Origin: Plumapathes pennacea | Taxonomy: Eukaryota; Cnidaria; Anthozoa; Antipatharia; Myriopathidae | Direction of reading: 5' to 3' | NCBI GenBank assembly: GCA_964036295.1 | Contig: OZ038466.1 | Coordinates: 21,504,597-21,568,596, forward strand | DNA: 64,000 nt | Part shown: in pieces, positions 63,601 to 64,000 of the stretch | How positions within the stretch are numbered: the first letter of the stretch is position 1 | Layout of the letters: each line of letters opens with the position of its first letter | The notes under the pieces: model-generated | What the model saw: the letters and a program-made list of their open reading frames with translations, nothing else | Told to the model about the DNA's origin: nothing | Database searches by the model: none | Position numbers and translations under genes: made by a program

Positions 63601-64000
63601 TGATCTTGATAATATAGTGGACCCTGTAGAACAAATTAGCGAAAAAAGATAAACTTCACGATAAAATTGTATTATTTTTTAAGTTCAGTACTAGCAATGG
63701 CAAATGGACAAAGCAAGAAACCTACCTTCAGCACAGCCGTAAAACTCCGTCCTCATGGAAATGTGTGAGTACCAACTCCACGGGTGTATGCGGATGTAAC
63801 GAGCCCTTATTGGCGGATAAAATCCATTTTGTTTGACGCTGTTCTGGTCTTTGTTGCCTTGGAAGTACTGTAAGAACACGATAGAATAAGTTATACAGAC
63901 AACTCCCTTTCAGCGGACACCCCTCTAAGACCGACACCCGGTAGGAGTGGTCCCAGTCGTTTCTTGTCATTCACTCAACAGAACTCTCTTTAAGACAGAC
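1..64000 (-). CDS. Giant multi-exon gene for a tandem F5/8 type C (discoidin) domain protein, internal part
   Basis: Seventy-five exons, all on the minus strand, encode successive F5/8 type C domains. Each domain opens with a Cys (C-N/D-x-P-L-G) and has W-L-Q-V-D and I-A-T-Q-G-R cores. Each closes with A-R-x-x-R-I-x-P, I-S-M-R and E-L-Y-G-C. The first and last Cys are the family's usual disulfide pair. Every domain is two exons with phases 1-0 and 0-1, so domain units are symmetrical 1-1 modules. Summed exons give 5,716 codons without a stop. No initiator exon, signal peptide, transmembrane segment or stop exon was found, so both gene ends lie outside. Domains belong to eight types (A-H) repeated in order 4.6 times. 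Family knowledge suggests an extracellular glycan, lipid or matrix-binding protein; the ligand is unknown. Several adjacent genes cannot be excluded, but the unbroken phase argues for one. Confidence 0.88.
247..335 (+). repeat. GGCGGACAC dispersed repeat, copy 1
   Basis: AACTCTCTCTAAGGCGGACA begins this copy, and GGTGTCCG motifs follow in inverted orientation. It belongs to the same family as the copies at 44,045, 57,783 and 63,899. It is probably a small non-autonomous foldback element (inference). Confidence 0.7.
828..1744 (-). CDS. Discoidin domain D5, divergent (exons 1419-1744 and 828-969)
   Basis: The N exon reads [20 protein letters not shown] and [20 protein letters not shown]. It then has GRPAVNQW in place of GRQDADQW and ends in EKNRMK, so it is the most altered D copy. 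The C exon reads [18 protein letters not shown], then [14 protein letters not shown] (Val replaces Pro, and Leu replaces Met), and closes FYGCFIG. The inner intron (449 nt) shows nothing recognisable. The next intron is 109 nt. Confidence 0.88.
2235..3136 (-). CDS. Discoidin domain C5 (exons 2814-3136 and 2235-2373)
   Basis: The N exon reads [39 protein letters not shown] and [13 protein letters not shown]. The extra Cys of GPWC is Ser here. The C exon (139 nt) reads [17 protein letters not shown] and closes ELYGCRLG. The inner intron (440 nt) and the next intron (1,745-2,234) show nothing recognisable. Confidence 0.9.
3179..3230 (+). repeat. 51-bp repeat in the B5-C5 region, copy 1
   Basis: ACAGGAGCTAAAACGC, AAACTGGATCGCTGGAGA and GGAGTGCC match the copy at 4,408-4,458, about 90% alike by eye. 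Its origin is not recognised. Confidence 0.72.
3575..3626 (+). repeat. G-rich tract in the B5-C5 intron
   Basis: A run of 16 G, followed by AGGGG and GGGGGGTTGTGGGGG. It is the only notable element in the middle of this intron besides the 51-bp repeat. Confidence 0.88.
3727..4804 (-). CDS. Discoidin domain B5, divergent and shortened (exons 4497-4804 and 3727-3868)
   Basis: The N exon is 308 nt instead of 326. The loop is cut down to [17 protein letters not shown], losing six codons including the GAWC segment, while [15 protein letters not shown] still marks type B. The C exon reads [19 protein letters not shown] and closes ELYGCKVG. The frame is intact. The inner intron (628 nt) and the following intron (3,137-3,726, 590 nt) each hold one copy of a 51-bp repeat. 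The second also has a G-rich tract at 3,575-3,626. Confidence 0.87.
4018..4190 (+). repeat. Intronic dispersed repeat family 2, copy 1
   Basis: AACCTTTTCACTC, TTTCTCACCAGAGATATATG, ATACAGTATGGAGAA and GAAAGCTGATT appear in this order. The same landmarks recur at 34,846-35,060 and, inverted, at about 24,935-25,110. Confidence 0.68.
4408..4458 (+). repeat. 51-bp repeat in the B5-C5 region, copy 2
   Basis: Same landmarks and strand as 3,179-3,230. The two copies sit in the two introns on either side of the B5 C exon, next to the C5 and B5 N exons respectively. Confidence 0.72.
4852..4975 (+). repeat. GAT trinucleotide microsatellite
   Basis: ATGATGAAGATGATG-type repeats with interruptions fill most of the 213-nt intron between A5 and B5. 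Apparent acidic or Met-rich reading frames here are low-complexity artefacts. Confidence 0.92.
5018..6000 (-). CDS. Discoidin domain A5 (exons 5696-6000 and 5018-5159)
   Basis: The short type A loop [20 protein letters not shown] is present, with the core [20 protein letters not shown], in which Tyr replaces Asp or Asn. The C exon (142 nt, one codon more than A1 to A4) reads [17 protein letters not shown] and closes LFGCPIG. The inner intron (536 nt) has a CAAAA repeat near the N exon. The hydrophobic stretch that an open frame adds upstream of the exon comes from the polypyrimidine tract and is not counted as a signal peptide. Confidence 0.89.
5649..5682 (+). repeat. CAAAA pentanucleotide repeat
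   Basis: Several CAAAA units lie just downstream (transcript sense) of the A5 N exon donor. A similar CAAAA/CGAAA tract lies at 7,071-7,105 upstream of H4. Confidence 0.88.
6236..7016 (-). CDS. Discoidin domain H4 (exons 6691-7016 and 6236-6377)
   Basis: The N exon reads [40 protein letters not shown] and the type H end [11 protein letters not shown]. This is the only H copy with an extra Cys in GAW. The C exon reads [17 protein letters not shown] and closes LYGCPEG. This assignment shows that the order of domain types continues across the 15-kb satellite. The inner intron (313 nt) and the next intron (235 nt) show nothing recognisable. Confidence 0.9.
7101..7157 (+). repeat. Left copy of a second, shorter flanking repeat
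   Basis: AACTAACCAACGGACTAG followed by ACCACTGAAAACG. A related sequence lies at 23,929-23,982 on the other side of the satellite. The two flanking repeats are in opposite relative order on the two sides (short then long on the left, long then short on the right), but each keeps the same strand. Confidence 0.7.
7248..7367 (+). repeat. Left copy of a 120-bp direct repeat flanking the minisatellite
   Basis: It begins TCAAAGCAGCAAGGCAG and contains GCGGAAGTAGCTATTT and ACTGGCTCAATTCA. The same sequence, roughly 85% alike by eye, is at 22,921-23,039, exactly where the satellite ends. About 210 bp of unrelated sequence separates this copy from the first satellite unit. Confidence 0.85.
7680..10250. 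repeat. 1,377-bp tandem block duplication within the minisatellite
   Basis: The sequence from about 7,680 to 8,870 recurs at about 9,057 to 10,250 at an offset of 1,377 bp (53 units less one base). The same order of unit variants is kept, including an identical 201-nt open stretch at 8,010 and 9,387. A further offset of 988 bp (38 units) links about 11,111 and 12,099. Confidence 0.82.
16795..21960. repeat. Higher-order repeats of 960 and 778 bp within the minisatellite
   Basis: A rare unit variant, CCAAGCTGGACCC, recurs with its first CTGG at about 15,641, 17,481, 18,441, 19,219, 20,179, 21,139 and 21,917. The spacings are 1,840, 960, 778, 960, 960 and 778 bp. By eye, about 16,795-17,700 and 17,755-18,660 are identical at an offset of 960. 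The 778-bp form lacks seven units (182 bp). This points to recent amplification of large blocks. Confidence 0.88.
22921..23039 (+). repeat. Right copy of the 120-bp direct repeat flanking the minisatellite
   Basis: It abuts the last satellite unit and has the same orientation as the copy at 7,248-7,367. It differs mainly by a poly-T expansion in the middle (about 22,957-22,972). Confidence 0.85.
23847..23896 (+). repeat. GGGAAGTA short tandem repeat
   Basis: Five or six units of AGGGAAGT or AGGGAAGC lie between the satellite and the G4 C exon. Confidence 0.85.
23929..23982 (+). repeat. Right copy of the second flanking repeat
   Basis: AACTAACCAACAGACTAA followed by ACCACTGAAAACGG, about 80% like 7,101-7,157 by eye. 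It is preceded at 23,847-23,896 by a GGGAAGTA tandem repeat. The rest of 23,040-23,928 shows nothing recognisable. Confidence 0.7.
24032..24837 (-). CDS. Discoidin domain G4 (exons 24515-24837 and 24032-24170)
   Basis: The extra Cys pair is kept ([12 protein letters not shown] and [14 protein letters not shown]), with the loop [12 protein letters not shown]. The C exon is 139 nt, one codon shorter than in G1 to G3: it reads [19 protein letters not shown] and closes YYGCVVG. The inner intron (344 nt) shows nothing recognisable. The next intron, to H4, is 17,015 nt (7,017-24,031) and contains the 26-bp minisatellite. The matching introns elsewhere are 74, 318 and 434 nt. Confidence 0.9.
24935..25110 (-). 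repeat. Intronic dispersed repeat family 2, inverted copy
   Basis: CTACTATATGATATATTTCT then GGTGAGAAAGTGAAG is the reverse complement of the central part of the copies at 4,018 and 34,846. It lies in the intron between domains F4 and G4. Confidence 0.58.
25255..28539 (-). CDS. Discoidin domain F4, split by a 2.8-kb intron (exons 28211-28539 and 25255-25396)
   Basis: The N exon reads [40 protein letters not shown] and the tail VNEWWDTVK. The C exon reads [15 protein letters not shown] and RSHISMR, and closes LYGCPW with A at the split codon. This pairs it with type F N exons and makes the 2,814-nt gap between them an enlarged intron. In F1, F2 and F3 the same intron is 247-648 nt. The extra length consists of degenerate tandem repeats (listed separately). 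Confidence 0.87.
26068..26265 (+). repeat. Two tandem copies of a ~99-bp repeat in the F4 intron
   Basis: Copies at about 26,068-26,166 and 26,167-26,265 share GGGCACTTCAAA or GGGACACTTCAAA, TTGGCGGT, and ATCCTGGTGCG or GTCCTGGTGCG. A third partial copy is at about 26,583-26,648. Short open frames across it on both strands look like by-products of the repeat. Confidence 0.7.
26288..27010 (+). repeat. Degenerate ~453-bp tandem duplication in the F4 intron
   Basis: The stretch from about 26,288 (ACTGAGAATGCTC, then ATCTCAGGTAAATCAG) recurs from about 26,741 (ACTAAGAATGTTC, then ATCTCAGGTAAATCAG). Shared landmarks are TAGTCATTTTTAGG, TTCGAACAGCAGAAGGC, and GATGGTTGCTATTCCA or AATGGTTGCTATTCCA. 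No gene is apparent in it. Confidence 0.75.
27232..27695 (+). repeat. Degenerate tandem repeats with ACTTGCGTTAA and GAGAGG runs
   Basis: AAGAAAAGTGCGCGTTG at 27,234 recurs as AAGAAAAGTGCGTGTTG near 27,389. CTATATAAGACTTGCGTTAA near 27,298 recurs near 27,611, each time followed by a GA-rich run. The remaining intron sequence (27,700-28,210) shows nothing recognisable. Confidence 0.65.
28685..29472 (-). CDS. Discoidin domain E4 (exons 29150-29472 and 28685-28829)
   Basis: The N exon reads [20 protein letters not shown] and [20 protein letters not shown]. The sequence upstream of the exon does not match the intron flank shared by E1, E2 and E3. The C exon reads [16 protein letters not shown], with Ala in place of Gly, and keeps the type E extra codon (YGCRHKG). 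The donor is GTTCGT. The inner intron (320 nt) holds an AACG microsatellite and a poly-C run. The next intron is 145 nt. Confidence 0.9.
29067..29129 (+). repeat. AACG tetranucleotide microsatellite
   Basis: GAAC/AACG repeats lie about 20 nt downstream (in transcript sense) of the E4 N exon donor. A poly-C run at 28,929-28,948 is in the same intron. Confidence 0.92.
29967..30856 (-). CDS. Discoidin domain D4 (exons 30531-30856 and 29967-30108)
   Basis: The N exon reads [20 protein letters not shown] and [20 protein letters not shown]. The C exon reads [18 protein letters not shown] and closes EFIGCLTG, with Ile replacing the Tyr before Gly-Cys. The inner intron (422 nt) has a poly-A run close to the C exon (about 30,117-30,149). 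The next intron (29,473-29,966) shows nothing recognisable. Confidence 0.9.
31151..31704 (-). CDS. Discoidin domain C4 (exons 31382-31704 and 31151-31292)
   Basis: The N exon reads [39 protein letters not shown] and [13 protein letters not shown]. The C exon reads [17 protein letters not shown] and closes ELYGCRLG. The inner intron of 89 nt is the shortest within any domain in this window. The next intron (30,857-31,150) has a short TAGG-rich stretch at about 31,093-31,140 beside the C exon. Confidence 0.9.
31739..31865. repeat. Possible foldback fragment with GGTTCACACG and GTGTGAAC ends
   Basis: GGCTGGTTCACACGC near the left and CCGTGTGAACGG near the right, with AGCGCAAG and CGCTTGCGCTTG between, are partly inverted. 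It sits in the B4-to-C4 intron. Confidence 0.4.
31976..32604 (-). CDS. Discoidin domain B4 (exons 32279-32604 and 31976-32114)
   Basis: The N exon reads [20 protein letters not shown] and [19 protein letters not shown] replaces the GAWC of B1 to B3. The exon ends Ser-Asp-Val before the donor, whereas other type B exons end Asp-Lys. The C exon (139 nt) reads [19 protein letters not shown] and closes FYGCAG, one codon shorter than other type B exons. The inner intron is 164 nt. The next intron (31,705-31,975) includes a possible foldback fragment. Confidence 0.89.
32860..33421 (-). CDS. Discoidin domain A4 (exons 33117-33421 and 32860-32998)
   Basis: The N exon has the short type A loop [20 protein letters not shown] and the core [20 protein letters not shown]. 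The C exon reads [16 protein letters not shown] and [10 protein letters not shown], where Ala replaces the Val or Ile of the Y-V-R-I motif. It then reads [14 protein letters not shown], where Ala replaces Met. The inner intron is 118 nt. The next intron (255 nt) shows nothing recognisable. Confidence 0.89.
33736..34701 (-). CDS. Discoidin domain H3 (exons 34376-34701 and 33736-33877)
   Basis: The N exon reads [40 protein letters not shown] and the end [11 protein letters not shown]. The DFGR motif is DFRR here, as it is DFKR in H4. The C exon reads [17 protein letters not shown] and closes FYGCREG. The inner intron (498 nt) and the next intron (33,422-33,735) show nothing recognisable. Confidence 0.9.
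34846..35060 (+). repeat. Intronic dispersed repeat family 2, copy 3
   Basis: TAACCTTTTCACTCTCAAAG, ATATCATACAGTGTGGAGAA and GATGAAAGCTGATTAACAT match the copy at 4,018. GTTGAGAGAATCTGCATTTT near the right end suggests this copy is longer. It lies in the intron between G3 and H3. Confidence 0.65.
35136..36047 (-). CDS. Discoidin domain G3 (exons 35725-36047 and 35136-35277)
   Basis: The extra Cys pair is present ([12 protein letters not shown] and [14 protein letters not shown]). The N exon ends PYRENKRTK with donor GTGCAG, weaker than the usual GTAAG or GTATG. A long poly-G run sits about 20-50 nt into the intron. The C exon reads [17 protein letters not shown] and closes FYGCIVG. The next intron (34,702-35,135) holds a copy of a dispersed repeat also found near 4.0 and 25.0 kb. 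Confidence 0.89.
35668..35707 (+). repeat. Poly-G tract near the G3 N exon donor
   Basis: Over 20 consecutive G with flanking G-rich sequence. In the transcript it is a poly-C tract beginning about 20 nt after the donor. Confidence 0.92.
36374..37295 (-). CDS. Discoidin domain F3 (exons 36967-37295 and 36374-36515)
   Basis: The N exon reads [20 protein letters not shown] and [20 protein letters not shown], with the tail IKHWWDSVK. It has Ser in GAWS where F1, F2 and F4 have Cys, so the extra Cys of type F is not essential. The C exon reads [16 protein letters not shown] and closes LYGCPW, ending in A. The inner intron (451 nt) contains a poly-A run near 36,691-36,709. The next intron (36,048-36,373) shows nothing recognisable. 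Confidence 0.9.
37506..38107 (-). CDS. Discoidin domain E3 (exons 37785-38107 and 37506-37650)
   Basis: The N exon is nearly identical to E2 over the first two thirds ([40 protein letters not shown]), then differs at its end ([11 protein letters not shown]). The C exon reads [18 protein letters not shown] and YSYVAMR, with the extra codon after the closing Cys (YGCRILG). The inner intron is only 134 nt, and the next intron to F3 is 210 nt. Confidence 0.9.
38214..38241 (-). pseudogene. Relic of a type D C exon (3' end only)
   Basis: The minus strand reads His-Glu-Leu-Tyr-Gly-Cys-Leu-Lys-Gly followed by GTTCGTTACAAT. D2 reads Glu-Leu-Tyr-Gly-Cys-Leu-Thr-Gly followed by GTTTGTTATACT, so both the exon end and the donor-side intron are alike. 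The rest of the exon is not recognisable, and the functional D3 C exon is 300 nt further upstream. It occupies the position that the D2 C exon has relative to E2. Confidence 0.7.
38542..39448 (-). CDS. Discoidin domain D3 (exons 39123-39448 and 38542-38683)
   Basis: The N exon reads [20 protein letters not shown] and [20 protein letters not shown]. The C exon reads [18 protein letters not shown] and closes FYGCLTG. Its acceptor is AAG, as in D2. The inner intron (439 nt) contains a dispersed repeat shared with the E1 intron. The next intron (38,108-38,541) carries a relic of another type D C exon, so this intron is longer than its counterpart at D2 (90 nt). Confidence 0.9.
38897..39050 (+). 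repeat. Intronic dispersed repeat family 3, copy 1
   Basis: TAGGCCATTTTTGAGAT, CTGTTTCAAAGAGGCCTAGT and GCAAAACCTTCC match the order seen at 56,665-56,790. It lies in the D3 inner intron. Confidence 0.58.
39814..40590 (-). CDS. Discoidin domain C3 (exons 40268-40590 and 39814-39955)
   Basis: The N exon reads [39 protein letters not shown] and [13 protein letters not shown]. The donor follows CGG, as in C1. The C exon reads [17 protein letters not shown] and ends ELYGCRLG. The inner intron (312 nt) and the next intron (39,449-39,813) show nothing recognisable. Confidence 0.9.
41024..41905 (-). CDS. Discoidin domain B3 (exons 41580-41905 and 41024-41165)
   Basis: The N exon reads [20 protein letters not shown] and [15 protein letters not shown]. 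The extra Cys of GAWC is present, but the C exon has RSRISMR without the second extra Cys seen in B1 and B2. The C exon begins [19 protein letters not shown] and closes FYGCRTG. The inner intron (414 nt) is mostly a degenerate TCAC-rich repeat. The next intron (40,591-41,023) shows nothing recognisable. Confidence 0.9.
41240..41530 (+). repeat. Degenerate TCAC/ATTCAC-rich repeat
   Basis: Irregular copies of CACTCACTCA and GATTCACAACTC make up most of the B3 inner intron. Confidence 0.8.
42320..43142 (-). CDS. Discoidin domain A3 (exons 42838-43142 and 42320-42458)
   Basis: The short type A loop [20 protein letters not shown] and the core [15 protein letters not shown] are present. The C exon reads [16 protein letters not shown]. 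It ends with VELRGCSG: Arg replaces the Tyr that precedes Gly-Cys in nearly all copies. The inner intron (379 nt) shows nothing recognisable. The next intron (41,906-42,319) holds a short sequence near 42,018-42,110 that may be part of a dispersed repeat, with low certainty. Confidence 0.89.
43155..43352 (+). repeat. 98-bp tandem duplication in the H2-A3 intron
   Basis: AGCATTACCGGAACTTTAGT at 43,155 recurs as AGCATTATCGGTACTTTAGT at 43,253. Both copies continue through a GGGGAGGGGAG tract. Confidence 0.78.
43838..44895 (-). CDS. Discoidin domain H2 (exons 44570-44895 and 43838-43979)
   Basis: The N exon reads [20 protein letters not shown] and [18 protein letters not shown], ending [11 protein letters not shown]. 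It has few internal Met codons, so it is easy to miss, but the frame is open from acceptor to donor. The C exon reads [16 protein letters not shown] and closes FYGCPEG. The 590-nt inner intron carries the best preserved copy of the GGCGGACAC dispersed repeat. The next intron (43,143-43,837) has a 98-bp tandem duplication next to the A3 exon and a poly-T run near 43,630-43,642. Confidence 0.89.
44045..44212 (+). repeat. GGCGGACAC dispersed repeat, copy 2 (best preserved)
   Basis: It opens AACTCTCTCTAAGGCGGACA and closes CCGCTTAGAGAGAGTTGA, forming terminal inverted repeats around internal copies of GTGTCCGCCTTAGAGA. It includes AATCGGCAAGGACCAA, which is also found in copy 3. Confidence 0.75.
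45214..46008 (-). CDS. Discoidin domain G2 (exons 45686-46008 and 45214-45355)
   Basis: The extra Cys pair of type G is present ([12 protein letters not shown] and [10 protein letters not shown]), with the basic loop [12 protein letters not shown]. The linker before the first Cys is Ser-Arg after joining the A of F2. The C exon reads [17 protein letters not shown] and closes FFGCIVG. The inner intron (330 nt) and the next intron (44,896-45,213) show nothing recognisable. Confidence 0.9.
46035..46270 (+). repeat. Imperfect CACAT/GACAT repeat tract
   Basis: Short irregular copies such as TGACATGACATGACA and TCACATCACGAACC fill the F2-to-G2 intron. Confidence 0.75.
46323..47040 (-). CDS. Discoidin domain F2 (exons 46712-47040 and 46323-46464)
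   Basis: The N exon reads [20 protein letters not shown] and [13 protein letters not shown], where Ile replaces Thr of TQGR. Its tail is VNELWDSVK. The first Cys is followed by Ser-Ser, not Asn. The C exon reads [16 protein letters not shown] and closes LFGCAW, ending in A at the split codon. The 247-nt inner intron is plain. The next intron (46,009-46,322) is largely imperfect CACAT/GACAT repeats. Confidence 0.9.
47135..47997 (-). CDS. Discoidin domain E2 (exons 47675-47997 and 47135-47279)
   Basis: The N exon is very close to E3 and E1, with [20 protein letters not shown] and [20 protein letters not shown]. The intron sequence just upstream of the exon is also shared with E3 and E1. The C exon has [22 protein letters not shown] and the extra codon after the closing Cys (YGCRTRG). 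The inner intron (395 nt) shows nothing recognisable. The next intron to F2 is 94 nt. Confidence 0.9.
48088..48976 (-). CDS. Discoidin domain D2 (exons 48651-48976 and 48088-48229)
   Basis: The N exon reads [20 protein letters not shown] and [20 protein letters not shown]. Type D copies 2 to 5 have Ser in place of Ala in the S/A-TQG segment. The C exon reads [18 protein letters not shown] and ends ELYGCLTG, with donor G|GTTTGTTATAC. The inner intron (421 nt) contains a CT microsatellite next to the N exon and a possible dispersed repeat near 48,310-48,440. Only 90 nt separate this domain from E2. Confidence 0.9.
48310..48440. repeat. Possible dispersed repeat with CTAACTCCAATTAAC and AAGTTATCGGGATA
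   Basis: The stretch has internal near-repeats of AACTC/ATAACTCG and a partly inverted right part. It resembles a small foldback remnant, but no second copy is in this window. Confidence 0.3.
48571..48614 (+). repeat. CT dinucleotide microsatellite
   Basis: An uninterrupted CT run in the D2 inner intron, about 35 nt from the N exon. Confidence 0.95.
49172..49901 (-). CDS. Discoidin domain C2, shortened loop (exons 49594-49901 and 49172-49310)
   Basis: The N exon is 308 nt instead of 323. Five codons are missing in the loop before the core: the usual RNHGSxRGGW is reduced to SRGTWLSRV, and the extra Cys of GPWC is Gly here. The frame is kept. The C exon (139 nt) reads [16 protein letters not shown] and ends ELYGCRLG. 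The 283-nt inner intron carries two relic copies of the beginning of a C exon immediately upstream of the real one. Confidence 0.88.
49329..49379 (-). pseudogene. Relic of the 5' part of a type C C exon
   Basis: After a CAG, the minus strand reads [17 protein letters not shown]. This resembles the start of the functional C2 C exon ([18 protein letters not shown]), which begins 19 nt further downstream at 49,310. It stops abruptly and is presumably not spliced in, since the length would not keep the phase pattern. Confidence 0.68.
49389..49430 (-). pseudogene. Second, shorter relic of the 5' part of a C exon
   Basis: The minus strand reads TTTCAGGAAAATGCCGGTAG then ATATCACGTATTG. It parallels the relic at 49,329-49,379 (TTCCAGGAAATACCTATAG, then CTATTACGTACTG) and the real exon start. 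The three stacked pieces lie 40-70 nt apart. Confidence 0.55.
50257..51105 (-). CDS. Discoidin domain B2 (exons 50780-51105 and 50257-50398)
   Basis: The N exon reads [20 protein letters not shown] and [15 protein letters not shown]. As in B1, the first Cys is preceded by a short Val-Ser-Gly leader after an acceptor AAAG. The C exon begins [14 protein letters not shown], with Ala in place of the Gly in F.GN, and keeps the extra Cys of RHICMR. The 381-nt inner intron has A-rich and G-rich stretches. The next intron (49,902-50,256) shows nothing recognisable. Confidence 0.89.
51559..52765 (-). CDS. Discoidin domain A2 (exons 52461-52765 and 51559-51697)
   Basis: This copy has the short type A loop [19 protein letters not shown] and the core [20 protein letters not shown]. 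The C exon starts [16 protein letters not shown], where Leu-Trp-Ile replaces the usual V/I-F-x, and ends EFYGCEG. The inner intron (763 nt, 51,698-52,460) is one of the longer ones. It includes a cluster of GGTCGTCC direct and inverted copies near 51,738-51,820. The next intron (51,106-51,558) shows nothing recognisable. Confidence 0.89.
51738..51820. repeat. Cluster of GGTCGTCC direct and inverted copies
   Basis: GGTCGTCCGGTCGTCC, GACGACC, GGACGACC and TTTGGTCGTCC lie within 80 nt and could form small hairpins. No known element is recognised. Confidence 0.55.
53106..53835 (-). CDS. Discoidin domain H1 (exons 53510-53835 and 53106-53247)
   Basis: Type H is marked by [20 protein letters not shown], then [18 protein letters not shown] and the acidic end [11 protein letters not shown]. 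The C exon reads [13 protein letters not shown] and closes FYGCPEG. The core [12 protein letters not shown] is shared by H1, H2, H3 and H4. The inner intron is 262 nt. The next intron (52,766-53,105) leads to A2 and ends the first visible eight-domain unit; it holds no promoter-like or signal-peptide exon that I can see. Confidence 0.9.
53910..54725 (-). CDS. Discoidin domain G1 (exons 54403-54725 and 53910-54051)
   Basis: Type G has two extra Cys, one in [12 protein letters not shown] and one in [10 protein letters not shown], which may form a second disulfide. The basic loop is [12 protein letters not shown]. The core segment [17 protein letters not shown] uses Asn-Ser in place of Asp-Ala. 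The C exon reads [22 protein letters not shown] and FYGCIVG. Only 74 nt separate this domain from H1, among the shortest introns here. The inner intron (351 nt) shows nothing recognisable. Confidence 0.9.
54960..56078 (-). CDS. Discoidin domain F1 (exons 55750-56078 and 54960-55101)
   Basis: Type F has the longest N exon (329 nt). It reads [20 protein letters not shown], then [20 protein letters not shown], and ends in a tryptophan-rich tail (IKDWWSSIK) not seen in other types. The N exon nucleotide sequence is nearly the same in F1, F2, F3 and F4. The C exon ends YGCAW and donates A, not G, to the split codon, so the linker to the G domain starts with Asn or Ser instead of Gly or Asp. The inner intron (648 nt) has no recognised element. 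Confidence 0.9.
56411..57250 (-). CDS. Discoidin domain E1 (exons 56928-57250 and 56411-56555)
   Basis: Type E is marked by [19 protein letters not shown], then a Tyr-Ala-Ser/Gly-His loop, then [20 protein letters not shown]. It has no extra Cys. The C exon of type E is 145 nt, one codon longer than usual, because of an insertion after the closing Cys (YGCRLRG). E1 has [15 protein letters not shown] and ARFIQIRP, where Gln replaces an Arg conserved in most copies. The inner intron (372 nt) contains a dispersed repeat shared with the D3 intron. Confidence 0.9.
56665..56790 (+). repeat. Intronic dispersed repeat family 3, copy 2
   Basis: TAGGTTATTTCTGATAT, CTCTGTTTCAACAAAAGGCC and TGGTGCAAAACCTTTC match 38,897-39,050, at lower similarity towards the ends. 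It lies in the E1 inner intron. Confidence 0.55.
57590..58569 (-). CDS. Discoidin domain D1 (exons 58244-58569 and 57590-57731)
   Basis: Type D is marked by [16 protein letters not shown] and [16 protein letters not shown], without the extra Cys in GAW. In D1 the core reads [15 protein letters not shown], with Ser replacing the usual Gly after DF. The C exon reads [13 protein letters not shown] and [10 protein letters not shown]. The inner intron (512 nt) carries one copy of the GGCGGACAC dispersed repeat. The next intron (57,251-57,589) shares its first 40-50 nt beside the E1 exon with the matching introns at E2 and E3. Confidence 0.9.
57783..57916 (+). repeat. GGCGGACAC dispersed repeat, copy 3
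   Basis: GTGTCCGCCTTAAAGAGAGT, AATCGGCAAGGACCAAA and GTCCGCCTTAGAGAAAGTTG align with copy 2 in the same order. The left end is degraded. Confidence 0.72.
58918..59814 (-). CDS. Discoidin domain C1 (exons 59492-59814 and 58918-59059)
   Basis: Type C is recognised by [19 protein letters not shown] and the loop RNHGSxRGGW. C1 has [12 protein letters not shown]: Ala replaces the Gly of the TQGR motif, the only such change among the domains read here. The donor of the N exon follows CGG instead of AAG. The C exon begins [10 protein letters not shown] and ends ELYGCRLG. The inner intron (432 nt) and the next intron (58,570-58,917) show nothing recognisable. Confidence 0.9.
60030..60130 (-). repeat. 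Possible tRNA-derived SINE or tRNA-like sequence
   Basis: On the minus strand, GGTTCGATTTCC resembles a pol III B box, preceded by GTGGCTCTCGCAGTTGC as a possible A box about 40 nt upstream. A full tRNA cloverleaf is not evident, so a SINE head or a chance match is more likely than a functional tRNA. Confidence 0.35.
60217..61380 (-). CDS. Discoidin domain B1 (exons 61055-61380 and 60217-60358)
   Basis: Type B is recognised by HAAWLGRL and by [15 protein letters not shown], where Phe-Lys replaces the Leu-Gln of other types. It also has HWAVYRFK near the end of the N exon. B1 carries an extra Cys in GAWC and another in the C exon (RHICMR). The N exon starts with Val-Ala-Gly before the first Cys. 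The inner intron is 696 nt and has no recognised element apart from a GC-rich stretch near 60,945-60,965. The next intron holds a tRNA-like sequence. Confidence 0.9.
61875..62776 (-). CDS. Discoidin domain A1 (exons 62472-62776 and 61875-62013)
   Basis: Type A has the shortest N exon (305 nt). The loop before the QWLQ core is [11 protein letters not shown] instead of the RRxGRxGAW form, about seven residues shorter than in other types. Here the core reads QWLQMNF and the stabilising segment [12 protein letters not shown]. The C exon starts unusually with [10 protein letters not shown] and ends ELYGCTG. The inner intron (458 nt) contains a 164-bp tandem duplication. The next intron (61,381-61,874) shows nothing recognisable. 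Confidence 0.9.
62114..62441 (+). repeat. 164-bp tandem duplication in the A1 inner intron
   Basis: Copies at about 62,114-62,277 and 62,278-62,441 share CATGCCAAGATACACCATTA, GATCACGCAAGGAGTTTTAA and CAGGATTTTGCCAAGATTG with only a few differences. The short open frames across it are incidental. Confidence 0.9.
63215..63353. repeat. Foldback element 1 (139 bp)
   Basis: ATTACACGGCGGC at the left is the exact reverse complement of GCCGCCGTGTAAT at the right. Inside, GTGGTAAAAACAATATTTTAC pairs with GTAAAATATTGTTTTTACCAC with little mismatch, around a short centre GAACGAGCGCTTCGCGAG. Almost the whole element would fold into one hairpin. Confidence 0.85.
63358..63533. repeat. Foldback element 2 (176 bp), adjacent to element 1
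   Basis: The left end, TTTTTATTATATTAGG then CACGAGTGTTTTAC, pairs with the right end, GTAAAACACTCGTG then TCTATATAATAAAAA. These are terminal inverted repeats of about 29 bp. The interior is not palindromic and shows no gene, which fits a MITE-like element. Confidence 0.8.
63726..63867 (-). CDS. Domain H0, C exon only (N exon lies beyond the window)
   Basis: This 142-nt exon reads [11 protein letters not shown] at its start, [10 protein letters not shown] in the middle and FYGCAEG at its end. That matches the C exons of H1 to H4, so it closes an H-type domain whose N exon is outside. The acceptor is CAG and the donor is G|GTAGG. The 949-nt intron that follows (62,777-63,725) has an AT-rich run (about 62,900-62,985) and two foldback elements. 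Confidence 0.88.
63899..64000 (+). repeat. GGCGGACAC dispersed repeat, copy 4, cut by the window end
   Basis: CAACTCCCTTTCAGCGGACA, CTAAGACCGACACC and, at the edge, AACTCTCTTTAAGACAGAC. It is the most diverged of the four copies and continues outside. Confidence 0.6.
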
